Source: BOG-931 sp963781725 (GTDB taxonomy: Bacteria > Pseudomonadota > Alphaproteobacteria > Rhizobiales > Xanthobacteraceae). From it: a DNA stretch of 64,000 nucleotides. Below the pieces are notes generated by a model. It was not told where the DNA came from. It saw only the letters and a list, made by a program, of their open reading frames with translations, and searched no databases. The DNA lies in NCBI GenBank assembly GCA_963781725.1, contig CAWAGV010000002.1, positions 1,984,001 to 2,048,000 on the forward strand. The letters are read 5' to 3'. A program made the translations under genes and the position numbers. Numbering within the stretch: the stretch's first letter is position 1; every line of letters begins with the position of its first letter. Positions 8,191 through 15,920 of this stretch are shown here, piece after piece.

Positions 8191-9072
8191 ATGCCTGAAT
8201 TGCCCGAAGTCGAAACCGTACGCCGCGGCCTCGAGCCGGCGATGGATGGCGCGCGTTTCACCAAAGTGGAACTGCGCCGCGGCGATCTGCGCTGGCCGCT
8301 GCCGAAGGACTTCGTCGTGCGCCTCGAAGGCAAGACCGTCACCGGCCTGGGACGGCGGGCAAAGTACCTGCTGACCGATCTGTCGTCGGGGGACGTGCTG
8401 GTGATGCACCTCGGCATGTCCGGCTCGTTCCATGTGTTCGAGAAGGAGCGGCAGGTCACGCCGGGGGCGTACTATCACGAGCGCTCGAAACATGCGGCCC
8501 ACGACCACGTGGTGTTTCACATGTCGTCGGGCGCAATCGTCACCTTCAACGATCCGCGCCGTTTCGGCTCGATGAAGATCGTGCCGCGCGAAGCGCTCGA
8601 CGCCGAGCCGCTGTTGCGCGGGCTCGGACCGGAGCCATTGGGCAATGAATTCGACGCCGCGATGCTGGCGCAAGCCTGCGCCGGCAAGAAGACCAGCCTG
8701 AAAGCGGCGCTGCTCGACCAGCGCATCGTCGCCGGTCTCGGCAACATCTATGTCTGCGAAGCGCTGTACCGGGCGCGGGTGTCGCCAAAGCGGATGGCGT
8801 CAACGATCGCCGATCGCAAGGGTGCGCCGAACGAGCGCGCGGTGAACCTCGTCGACGCCATCAAGGCTGTGCTCAACGACGCGATCAAACAGGGCGGTTC
8901 GTCGCTGCGCGACCACAAGCTGACCGATGGCGCGCTCGGCATGTTCCAGCACAATTTCCGCGTCTACGACCGCGAAGGACAGAAGTGCCGCACGCACGGC
9001 TGCGGCGGCACCGTCAGGCGCATCGTGCAGAGCGGCCGCTCGACGTTCTATTGTCCAGCCTGCCAGAAGTAG
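8191..9072 (+). CDS. mutM: Formamidopyrimidine-DNA glycosylase
   Basis: 293-aa base-excision repair glycosylase/AP lyase that removes 8-oxoguanine and FaPy lesions. The N-terminus PELPEVETVRRGL contains the catalytic Pro2 and Glu3; the helix-two-turn-helix region and GLGNIYVCEALYRARVSP follow. The C-terminal zinc finger has four Cys (CRTHGC and CPACQ). It is somewhat longer than E. coli MutM (269 aa) through loops in the first half. In related genomes mutM sits between ubiE and an enoyl-CoA hydratase gene, as it does here. Confidence 0.96.
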   Translation: MPELPEVETVRRGLEPAMDGARFTKVELRRGDLRWPLPKDFVVRLEGKTVTGLGRRAKYLLTDLSSGDVLVMHLGMSGSFHVFEKERQVTPGAYYHERSKHAAHDHVVFHMSSGAIVTFNDPRRFGSMKIVPREALDAEPLLRGLGPEPLGNEFDAAMLAQACAGKKTSLKAALLDQRIVAGLGNIYVCEALYRARVSPKRMASTIADRKGAPNERAVNLVDAIKAVLNDAIKQGGSSLRDHKLTDGALGMFQHNFRVYDREGQKCRTHGCGGTVRRIVQSGRSTFYCPACQK

Positions 9073-9075
9073 CGG

Positions 9076-9147
9076 TCACATCTTCGCCGGCAGCGTCTCG
9101 TCCAGCCACTTGGCGATCACCGCCGCGATCTCCTTGTTGTCATCATA
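9076..9147 (-). pseudogene. 3' remnant of an alpha/beta-hydrolase-like gene
   Basis: On the minus strand 23 codons read YDDNKEIAAVIAKWLDETLP followed by AKM and a stop. This resembles the C-terminal helix of a hydrolase. Just upstream, in another frame, the translation IFAGGHS resembles the Gly-His region that usually precedes such a helix, as if a single-base shift separated them. No full reading frame is present. It may be debris left when DNA between mutM and the next gene was lost, or chance; the call rests only on the character of the peptide. Confidence 0.35.
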
Positions 9148-9205
9148 ACAGAGTGGCCGCCGGCGAAAATATCCGCTACGCCTGCGGCGTTCGGGAGCGG
9201 AAACC

Positions 9206-9979
9206 ATGAGCTACGAAAACATCATCGTCGAAGCGCGCGGCCGTGTCGGCCTGATCCGGCTCAATCGCCCGCAGGCGCTCAACGCGCTCAACCGCGCGCT
9301 GATGCGCGAACTCGGCAACGCCATCGCCGAATTCGAAGCCGACACCAACATCGGCTGCATGGTCATTGCCGGCTCGGACAAAGCATTCGCGGCCGGCGCC
9401 GACATCAAGGAGATGGCGGAGAAGGATTTCGCCGACGTCTATTTTGACGATTTCTGCGCCGACTGGCACCAGGCTGCGGCAGCGCGCAAGCCGGTCGTTG
9501 CCGCGGTCGCGGGATTTGCGCTCGGCGGCGGTTGCGAGCTTGCCCTGCAGTGCGATCTCATCATCGCGGCCGATAACGCCAAATTCGGCCAGCCGGAAAT
9601 CAAGCTCGGCATCATCCCCGGCATCGGCGGCACGCAACGGCTGACCCGCGCGGTCGGCAAGGCCAAGGCAATGGATCTCATCCTCACCGGCCGGATGATG
9701 GATGCGCAGGAGGCGGAACGCTCCGGTCTCGTCGCGCGCGTGGTGCCGGCGGCGAACCTGATCGAGGAGGCGACCAAGGTTGCAGACGCCATCGCTGCGA
9801 TGTCGCTGCCGTCGGTGCTGGCTGCAAAGGAATCGGTCAATCGCGCCTTCGAGTCGTCGCTTGCCGAAGGCATCCGCTTCGAACGGCGCATCTTCCATTC
9901 GCTGTTCGCCACCGACGATCAAAGCGAAGGCATGAACGCCTTCATCGAGAAGCGCGCGCCGAAGTTCAAGAACAGGTAG
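9206..9979 (+). CDS. Enoyl-CoA hydratase
   Basis: 257-aa crotonase-fold hydratase. Visible are the oxyanion-hole segments FAAGADIKEM and GFALGGGCELAL and the catalytic glutamates in CEL and in FGQPEIKLGIIPG, as in classical short-chain enoyl-CoA hydratases (EchA8/FadB1 type). It would hydrate trans-2-enoyl-CoA in fatty-acid or amino-acid breakdown. It is read alone on plus after mutM. In many relatives rpsT and dnaA follow; here a peptidase gene on the opposite strand follows instead. Confidence 0.93.
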   Translation: MSYENIIVEARGRVGLIRLNRPQALNALNRALMRELGNAIAEFEADTNIGCMVIAGSDKAFAAGADIKEMAEKDFADVYFDDFCADWHQAAAARKPVVAAVAGFALGGGCELALQCDLIIAADNAKFGQPEIKLGIIPGIGGTQRLTRAVGKAKAMDLILTGRMMDAQEAERSGLVARVVPAANLIEEATKVADAIAAMSLPSVLAAKESVNRAFESSLAEGIRFERRIFHSLFATDDQSEGMNAFIEKRAPKFKNR

Positions 9980-9993
9980 TGCCGCGCGAAGCG

Positions 9994-10797
9994 TTAGCCG
10001 CCGGCCAGCAGCTCCGGCCGGTATTCGAAGTGCATGGTATCGAAGTGGTACCACTTGCCGCCCCAGATGAAGCCGTGCTTCTCGAAGATCGCGACGATCT
10101 CCTGCGGCATGCGATTGCGATAGACGATCGGCCCATCGTGCGGCCGCCAGAACCAGTAGTCCGAATAGCGGGTGTTGAGATCGATCGCGATGCCGTAGCT
10201 GTGCGGGCTCGGCGCGCCGGTATCCGCCACCGCGCGGCAATTGTAGGTGCCGGCAATCGGGTAGGTGGCGCGTTTGATCGTGTCCGGCAGCGCGTCGATC
10301 TCCGCCGATATGGCGCGCAACTGCCGATCGACGCCGTTCACGGAAGTGATACGGATCGGCTTGCCCCAGCTTTTGGGCAGCCAGTTCAGCGGAACCAGAT
10401 GAGACGACACCTCGCCCTTTGCGCAATCGCCATACATTTTGGCAAAGAACGCTGCGTTGCGGAGCCGGCCCGGATCGGAATCGACCGACGGCGGTCGACC
10501 GAGCGCGTCGCGCGGATAGGGCATGCGCACCTGGTCGTCGATGGAGGCGTGCCGCAGCAATTCAGCAAACGGCTTGTCACCCGCGCCATCCGCTAGCGGC
10601 ATTGCGGTGCCGTCGCGCCAGCGCAGCACTCTATCGTCGTGGCCGGTGAGGGCGTCCGGATAGGCCGCGACCAGATTGTCGAGCGCGGCTTTGAGCGGAC
10701 TGTCCTGTGCGAAAAGAACAGCCGGACCCGCAACAATTGCGAGCCCGGCGACGCAACAGATGATTAAGCGTGCGGCCAGTTGCGCTCGCGGAACCAT
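9994..10797 (-). CDS. Exported M15-family peptidase (VanY-like)
   Basis: 267-aa protein with an N-terminal signal segment (LIICCVAGLAIVAGPAVLFA) and a C-terminal M15 metallopeptidase domain. The zinc-site motifs are SPHSYGIAIDLN (His and Asp) and YHFDTMHFEYRPELL (His). M15 enzymes are D,D- or L,D-peptidases acting on peptidoglycan or small peptides; the position after the signal suggests the periplasm. The start lies 34 bases inside the preceding gene, so the two are probably translationally coupled. Substrate is inferred only from the fold. Confidence 0.85.
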   Translation of the reverse strand: MVPRAQLAARLIICCVAGLAIVAGPAVLFAQDSPLKAALDNLVAAYPDALTGHDDRVLRWRDGTAMPLADGAGDKPFAELLRHASIDDQVRMPYPRDALGRPPSVDSDPGRLRNAAFFAKMYGDCAKGEVSSHLVPLNWLPKSWGKPIRITSVNGVDRQLRAISAEIDALPDTIKRATYPIAGTYNCRAVADTGAPSPHSYGIAIDLNTRYSDYWFWRPHDGPIVYRNRMPQEIVAIFEKHGFIWGGKWYHFDTMHFEYRPELLAGG

Positions 10798-12173
10798 GTG
10801 CGGTACTGCGCCATCTTCGCGCGTTGCGCCTGCGGCGCGTGCCGTTTGCAGGTCGCGGCTTCCTCACTGTTGGCGGCTGCGCCCCAGCGTAGCTCGACGC
10901 AGTCGTTCAGATTGTATGCCATCTCCAGATCAGCCGCGCGGTCGATCACGTCCTTGAGCGACAGCGTCCACTGCGAACCGTCGCTGCGCGTATAGGTGAA
11001 TTTGCGCGACGCCAGTTCCGACGTCAGCACACTCTCCAGATTGGCCTTCACGCTCGAAGCGGTCTGCCCGAATGGAATCTTGTAGCGATCCGCATGGGTG
11101 GCGACGTGATCGGGATAGGTGCGCACCACGTCAATCGCGAGCAGCAGACGGAAGTCGCGCGCCGGCGTCGCAAAATCCTCCCAAGCGCCGTTGGTGGCGA
11201 AGATTGCGGGGCCATCCGGCATCGAGGCATCCGCTTTGCCGCTCGCTTGATACTTGCGTCCATTCTCGACCGAACCGACGCGTGTCTTGACCTGTTCTTC
11301 CAGCGAGTCGATTACGCCCTTCATCGCCAGCACTGGATCGAGCGGATCGGGCGACATCACCTGATCCATGCGGTCATAGAATTCGTCGACGCTGAACTGG
11401 GCCTGCTCCAGCGAGAAGTCGCCGTATTGCGGGTCCTTGGCGATCTCGGCGTTGGTCAGCCGGCGCAGGTTGCCGCCGGCATCGCGCACGATCGGGCGGA
11501 AACGCTTGAAGCCCGGTCCTTCAAGTCCCGGCATGTGCGCAAACAAAAACGTGCCGCGCCAGAACCGCTTGCGCGCCACCGTGCCGTCCGGCTCGCCGTC
11601 GACGGCAAGGAATACCCCCGACGCACCGCCCAATTCCGGCACGCGCCGCACCAGGACCAGCACATGGCCGTAAGGATCGGCATAGACGGTGCCGGGCCGT
11701 AGCGTCTCCTGCGTCAGCGGCACGGTGTAGAAGTCGGTGTTGTCGTCGTTCGCCAGCGTGCGGACCGCACCCGATTGCACCGCGTCGGCGACGACCGGCA
11801 GATACGCGCCGAACGAAGCCGCCATGCTGCCCTTCAGGGCGTTGGCGGGCGGATTGAGATTGGTCAGCCACTGGTAGCACTTCGGCGGCTTGCCGCCGCC
11901 GCCGCGCGAGCAATTGGTGTAACCGAACGGCAAGCCCATCTTGAACGCGAAATAGGCGCGCAGGAAATACACCAGGTCGGCGCAGTCCGGGCTGATCGGC
12001 GTGGCGATTTCGTCCTCGCCGAGCCCGAGATAGTTGAACAACATGTTGCGCGACTTGTCGTGCAACACGAGGCGCAGATTCGCCCACGACGGCTCGGCAT
12101 CGAGCGGCGCGTCGAACATCTTTTCAATCCACGCCGAGTACAGATTTTCCGTCGCGCAGAGTCCAGGCCGCAC
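10764..12173 (-). CDS. Papain-fold-like exported protein, C-terminal part after a frameshift
   Basis: 469 codons from a GTG at 12173. They read as the continuation of the 12124-12606 frame: the upstream frame ends in junk after VWPVRAAWTLRDG, while this one becomes sensible at ENLYSAWIEKMFDAPLD. SPDCADLVYFLRAYF (Cys64 of this frame) and DPYGHVLVLVRR (His170) resemble the Cys and His elements of NlpC/P60 or papain-fold amidohydrolases; I infer such a fold without certainty. It has no signal peptide of its own. It is followed by the M15 peptidase with a 34-base overlap, which suggests a joint cell-envelope role. Confidence 0.6.
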   Translation of the reverse strand: MRPGLCATENLYSAWIEKMFDAPLDAEPSWANLRLVLHDKSRNMLFNYLGLGEDEIATPISPDCADLVYFLRAYFAFKMGLPFGYTNCSRGGGGKPPKCYQWLTNLNPPANALKGSMAASFGAYLPVVADAVQSGAVRTLANDDNTDFYTVPLTQETLRPGTVYADPYGHVLVLVRRVPELGGASGVFLAVDGEPDGTVARKRFWRGTFLFAHMPGLEGPGFKRFRPIVRDAGGNLRRLTNAEIAKDPQYGDFSLEQAQFSVDEFYDRMDQVMSPDPLDPVLAMKGVIDSLEEQVKTRVGSVENGRKYQASGKADASMPDGPAIFATNGAWEDFATPARDFRLLLAIDVVRTYPDHVATHADRYKIPFGQTASSVKANLESVLTSELASRKFTYTRSDGSQWTLSLKDVIDRAADLEMAYNLNDCVELRWGAAANSEEAATCKRHAPQAQRAKMAQYRTWFRERNWPHA

Positions 12174-12606
12174 GCACCGGCCAGACCGCGGTCGGCGAGC
12201 CGGCGGGCGGCGGCGCCGGCGCGTCGCGCACGGTGATGTCGCGGGTGACGGTGCCGCAGCGCGACGATGTCAGCGTCGCGTGCCAGGTGCCGGCGGCCGG
12301 CGACGCGGCTTCGGCGTACCAGACATAGGGCGGGCCGCCCTGAATGCCGTTCGCCCTGGCAGCGACACTGCCGTTCGGCGCGATCAGCGACAGTTCGCCG
12401 TCGGTCGGTTTTTCCGCGGCGACGATGACGCGCAGGGGCACGCCCTTCCACGGCGCTATCGGCGCTGGCAGCACCGTGATGTCGGCGGCGTCGCAAGCGC
12501 CCTGCGCCTTTGCGTTCGCGCCTGAAAAAATGAGAAGCGCGCCCGCGATCGGCAACAGTGCCGTCGCGGCGGCGGCAAACCGGCGTATCTGGAGCATCTG
12601 ACCCAC
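12124..12606 (-). CDS. N-terminal part of the same exported protein, ended by the frameshift
   Basis: 160 codons starting with a clear signal peptide (FAAAATALLPIAGALLIFSG, then ANAKAQGACD), followed by a beta-rich domain (about 40-125, two Cys) that resembles an Ig-like or C2-like module. After APAPPPAGSPTAVWPVRAAW the frame runs out, while sensible coding continues in the +1 frame across about 12124-12173. The most likely reading is one gene of about 620 codons (10764-12606) broken by a one-base indel near the GGAAAAT run. Either a real lesion or a sequencing error would explain it. Confidence 0.6.
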   Translation of the reverse strand: MGQMLQIRRFAAAATALLPIAGALLIFSGANAKAQGACDAADITVLPAPIAPWKGVPLRVIVAAEKPTDGELSLIAPNGSVAARANGIQGGPPYVWYAEAASPAAGTWHATLTSSRCGTVTRDITVRDAPAPPPAGSPTAVWPVRAAWTLRDGKSVLGVD

Positions 12607-12749
12607 TTTCCCGGAGCGCGCAGTGGCTTCGGGTCCCGCGCTTAAAGCCTGATTCTACACTATCGAAGTGGCCGCGATCAGTCAGCGGATATGAAGGCGT
12701 TTTTGCGGCCAGACGGCCGCCGAGCGTCTCAAGGGCAGCGGTAAAACCG

Positions 12750-14051
12750 TCACTTTCGTACGCAAATCACCCGCAGGACGGACTGAGTGGGCGAACCCGG
12801 CGCAGTCGCCGGTGCGACACCTTGCGCGGTGAGGAAAGTGCGAATGGTGTCCGCCGACACCAGCGTGGCTTGGCTGACCATAGCCGGTTGGCTGGCAGTT
12901 TTTGGCGGGCTGGCGGCCGCCGGTTGGCTGGCCGGGGTCGCAAGGGCCGGGTTCGCACTGGCGACGGCAGGCACATTCGCCGCGACGACCACCCACTTCA
13001 GGCTGACCATTCCAGCAAGCTGGTTTTTTTTGCCATCGAACACTGCCGCGCCGGAAAAACCGGGCTTGGGCGCCGGATCGAGGCCCTGTGCTGTCTGGCG
13101 CACTTGTACGAGCGTCACGCTCGCCGCGCCGTCCTGTGCAATCGGGTCGGCAACGCCGATGAGCAGGAGATTGTCTTGCGTGACAGGGCCGAGCAGCACC
13201 GGTGCCAGATTGTGCGCACCAAAGAGCCGCAGCAACGCCAGATCATTGCTGTCATCAACAGCGAGGCGCTCGGCGTGGCCCATTCCCGGTACGGTGATCG
13301 ACTGGCATTGGGCGGTGGTTTGCGCCGAAGCAATCAAATGCCCGCGCTCGCTCACCACGATCGCGGTGCCGTATTCGACGCCGCGCTTGAAGCCCGGCGG
13401 CGGATTGGCGCTGCGGTCCGGAAATCCCTGAAATGAACCGGCCATGGTCGCGGCGATCGGCGCCATCATGCCCTCGGTCGCCTGATCGAACATGATCACG
13501 ACGCCGCGCAACTCGCTGCCGCTCGCCTGAACAAGCTCGACAAATCTCTTCAGGCCCTGCATGCCGGACATCACAAACGAGTCCGGCTTAAGCGTCGAAT
13601 GCTCGACGGCGCGGCGGCGGATTTTCTTTTCATCTTCGAACAGCGCCGGCAGCGCCGCCTCATGCAGCCGGAACGTCTCGATATCGATTTGTCCCTGCTT
13701 CGACGTCCACCGGCTGCCCGTGCGCGATGCTGCGAGCTTCGGGACCAGTGTGCCCGGCAGACCAAGCCGGACACCGGTTGCCGGATCGTCAATGACGCGC
13801 CAGCCGGCGGCTTGCAGCGTGGCCGGCGAGGCGCGGTTGATGACATCGACGGCAGAGTCGGGATCGTCCGCAGATTTTGCGGCGCCAGGCTTTGCGGCAG
13901 GCTTCTTGGCAGCAGTTTTGGGAGTGCTTTTGGGTGCGGCAGCGGCCGGTTTGGGTGTCGCATCCTGAGCGGCCGCCGGCACGGCAGCCACCAGCAGGGC
14001 GACAAAGATGCCCGCTAACCTGAACCCCATTTTGCGTACCGACCCTACCAA
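12750..14051 (-). CDS. Exported trypsin-fold protein with substituted catalytic His
   Basis: 433 aa: signal peptide (GIFVALLVAAVPAAAQ), an Ala/Pro/Lys-rich linker (30-62), a unique domain (63-215) and a trypsin-like region (about 225-357). The Asp (SNDLALLRL, Asp270) and the Ser (PGFSGAAVF, Ser333) are present. In the place of the usual AHVVxxC motif stands AQTTAQC, giving Gln245 for His. It therefore looks like a non-catalytic serine-protease homologue. A low-complexity Pro/Ala tail follows. It lies upstream of the papain-like/M15 pair on the same strand, about 140 bases away. Met8 (14030) is an alternative start. Confidence 0.7.
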   Translation of the reverse strand: MVGSVRKMGFRLAGIFVALLVAAVPAAAQDATPKPAAAAPKSTPKTAAKKPAAKPGAAKSADDPDSAVDVINRASPATLQAAGWRVIDDPATGVRLGLPGTLVPKLAASRTGSRWTSKQGQIDIETFRLHEAALPALFEDEKKIRRRAVEHSTLKPDSFVMSGMQGLKRFVELVQASGSELRGVVIMFDQATEGMMAPIAATMAGSFQGFPDRSANPPPGFKRGVEYGTAIVVSERGHLIASAQTTAQCQSITVPGMGHAERLAVDDSNDLALLRLFGAHNLAPVLLGPVTQDNLLLIGVADPIAQDGAASVTLVQVRQTAQGLDPAPKPGFSGAAVFDGKKNQLAGMVSLKWVVVAANVPAVASANPALATPASQPAAASPPKTASQPAMVSQATLVSADTIRTFLTAQGVAPATAPGSPTQSVLRVICVRK

Positions 14052-14121
14052 CTCAAACTAGCCGAATGGCCCGTGAAGGCCAATGTTTGTTCACACCGAA
14101 GCACTTACGTATGGTGTCGCT

Positions 14122-14922
14122 ATGCTGAGCCCTGACGAGCTTGAACGCTATGCGCGCCACATTGTGCTGCGCGAAGTAGGCGGCCCCGGGCAGGCCGCGC
14201 TCCGCCGTGCGCGTGTGCTGGTGGTCGGCGCGGGCGGCCTCGGCGCTCCGGTGCTGCTTTATCTTGCCGCCGCCGGCGTCGGCACGCTCGGCGTCGTCGA
14301 TGACGACGTCGTCACGTTGTCCAATTTGCAGCGGCAGGTCATCCACGCGACGCCCGACCTCAATGCGCCGAAAGTGGACAGCGCGGCAGCGGCGATCCGA
14401 CGGCTCAATCCGCATGTCGCGGTCGAGAGCCACGGTCTGCGGCTCACCGCGCAGAATGCGCTCGATCTGATCGGCCGTTACGACATCGTCGCCGACGGCT
14501 CCGACAACTTCGCCACGCGCTATCTGGTTTCCGACGCCTGCTACTTCGCGCAGAAGCCGCTGGTCACCGCCGCGCTCGGCACTTTCGACGCCACGCTGAC
14601 CACGATCCGGGCACACGAACACGGCAAGGACGGCCAGCCAAATCCGACCTACCGCTGCCTGTTTCCCGAGCCGCCGCCGCCCGGCAGCGTTCCGGCGTGC
14701 GCCGAAGCCGGGGTGCTCGGCGCGCTGGCCGGCATCATCGGATCAATGATGGCGCTTGAAGTCATTCGCGAGATCGTCGGCTTCGGCGAAAATCTCGTCG
14801 GCCGGCTGCTGATGGTCGACGCCCGCGCAATGCGCTTCGAGACGCTGCGCTACGCCTGGGATCCGGATAATCCACTGTCGGGCGAACGCGCGACGATCAA
14901 GGATTTGGCAGACCACGCCTGA
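14122..14922 (+). CDS. moeB: ThiF/MoeB/HesA-family adenylyltransferase
   Basis: E1-like enzyme that adenylates the C-terminal Gly-Gly of a ThiS/MoaD-type sulfur carrier. Seen: LSPDELERYARHIVLREVGG, nucleotide loop VLVVGAGGLGAPVLLYLAAAG, DDDVVTLSNLQRQ, and the ADGSDNFATR segment. The cysteine corresponding to the catalytic one is in PACAEAG. The zinc site is degraded: YRC keeps one Cys of the first pair, and the C-terminal CxxC pair is missing. The start at 14122 matches where family members begin; an in-frame ATG at 14083 gives 13 more residues. Confidence 0.88.
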   Translation: MLSPDELERYARHIVLREVGGPGQAALRRARVLVVGAGGLGAPVLLYLAAAGVGTLGVVDDDVVTLSNLQRQVIHATPDLNAPKVDSAAAAIRRLNPHVAVESHGLRLTAQNALDLIGRYDIVADGSDNFATRYLVSDACYFAQKPLVTAALGTFDATLTTIRAHEHGKDGQPNPTYRCLFPEPPPPGSVPACAEAGVLGALAGIIGSMMALEVIREIVGFGENLVGRLLMVDARAMRFETLRYAWDPDNPLSGERATIKDLADHA

Positions 14923-14930
14923 TTGGCGCT

Positions 14931-14989
14931 CTGATTAATGTCCTGATAGCGCGCTGATTAGCGTTCTGATTAGCGTCCTGATTAGCGTC
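14931..14989. repeat. 12-bp tandem repeat, CTGATTAGCGTC units
   Basis: Five adjoining units: CTGATTAATGTC, an 11-base variant CTGATAGCGCG, then CTGATTAGCGTT and two copies of CTGATTAGCGTC. The array lies between the convergent moeB and AhpD-like genes, and the last unit contains the stop codon of the latter, so slippage could alter that C-terminus. No function is evident. Confidence 0.8.
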
Positions 14990-15644
14990 CTTGGCCGTGA
15001 TAGACACTGTTTGGCCGCATGTCGGTTGCCGATGCCACGCGGTTGGTCATGTTGAAGAAGCCGGCGACGGCGGCGATGTCCCAGATGTCGCGATCGCTGA
15101 AGCCGGCATGGCGCAGCGCCTCGCGATCCTCTTCCTCCACCCGCCACGGCTCGGCAGTGAGTTTCACCGCGAAGTCGAGCATGGCGCGTTCGCGCTTCGA
15201 CAGCCGCGCCGCGCGATAATTCATCGCCATCAGTTCGCCGAGCGCAGGATCTCCGGAGATTTGGCGCACCGCGGCACCGTGGGCGACAAGGCAGTAGTAG
15301 CATTTGTTGTGCGACGACACCGCGACGGCGATCATTTCGCGCTCGAGCTTGCTCAAGCCCGAGGGCGCCAGCATCAGGTCGTTGTACATGGCGGCGAAGG
15401 CGGCGAGCTTGGCGTCGTCGAAGGCGTAGGCCTTGAGCACGTTCGGCACGAAGCCGAGCTTTTCCTCGCACTTGGCGAAGTAAGCCTTCATCTCGGAGGA
15501 CAGCCGGCCCGCCGGCAGCTTCAGCGCGGTGATCGTGCTGTCGTCGCCCTCGGTCGCGCGCTTACGCGGTTGGGGAGGGCGTGGTTGCGAGGGGCCTTTG
15601 GCGCGCGCGTTGGCCTGATCGTTTTTGCTGCTTCGCTTGGCCAT
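14982..15644 (-). CDS. AhpD-like peroxidase-related protein
   Basis: 220-aa carboxymuconolactone decarboxylase/AhpD-fold protein. The redox motif CYYCLVAHG (CxxC plus His) lies near the middle, preceded by LSKLEREMIAVAVSSHNK and followed by DIAAVAGFFNMTNRVA, as in the uncharacterised peroxidase-related family. The N-terminal 40 residues are basic and Pro-rich, probably disordered. It is likely a cytoplasmic thiol-peroxidase or disulfide-relay protein; its electron donor is unknown. Its stop codon lies in a tandem repeat. Confidence 0.85.
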   Translation of the reverse strand: MAKRSSKNDQANARAKGPSQPRPPQPRKRATEGDDSTITALKLPAGRLSSEMKAYFAKCEEKLGFVPNVLKAYAFDDAKLAAFAAMYNDLMLAPSGLSKLEREMIAVAVSSHNKCYYCLVAHGAAVRQISGDPALGELMAMNYRAARLSKRERAMLDFAVKLTAEPWRVEEEDREALRHAGFSDRDIWDIAAVAGFFNMTNRVASATDMRPNSVYHGQGR

Positions 15645-15761
15645 GTCTCCCCCTTTGTGATGGCCGATGGGCTAGGTGATTTGCAGGCCCGCACGGCCAC
15701 GGCTTGGCACGGTCGCAGCCTTACAATGACACGGTACCCAGAGGGAGACGATGCAGGCGCC

Positions 15762-15886
15762 TGAAAAGAAAGAACCCCAAGCGATACGCTGCTTGGGGTT
15801 CTTGAGTTGTTGCCTCAACACTTAGGCTTATTTGGCCGGGGCGGTGGGGTGTCGGGGGATGGGGGACCCGCCCTGGTCGGCCTAAT
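15762..15886 (-). ncRNA. Candidate small RNA with C-rich loop and intrinsic terminator
   Basis: On the minus strand a promoter-like pair (TTGCAT, 16 bp, TATTTT; 15920-15893) precedes a region that folds on paper. TTAGGC near the 5' end (15885-15880) pairs with GCCTAA (15827-15822). Inside, GGGCGG pairs with CCGCCC and leaves a C-rich loop with two runs of five C. The 3' end is a perfect 13-bp hairpin followed by TCTTTTC. No convincing reading frame covers it. Exposed C-rich loops are a known feature of alphaproteobacterial trans-acting sRNAs that pair with G-rich ribosome-binding sites; the identity here is inferred. Confidence 0.5.
15770..15803 (-). terminator. Intrinsic terminator, 13-bp perfect stem
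   Basis: AAGAACCCCAAGC (15770-15782) and GCTTGGGGTTCTT (15791-15803) are exact inverted repeats with an 8-base loop. On the minus strand the stem is followed by the T-rich tract TCTTTTC. No protein gene ends nearby on that strand, so it more likely ends the small RNA proposed upstream of it. Confidence 0.7.
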
Positions 15887-15892
15887 GAATAA

Positions 15893-15920
15893 AAAATAGG
15901 AGCGGCAACCGCGGATGCAA
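15893..15920 (-). promoter_or_regulatory. Putative promoter of the small RNA
   Basis: Minus-strand TTGCAT (15920-15915), a 16-bp spacer, and TATTTT (15898-15893) in an A/T-rich patch that stands out from GC-rich surroundings. The predicted start, near 15886, falls just at the 5' arm of the closing stem. Confidence 0.45.
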
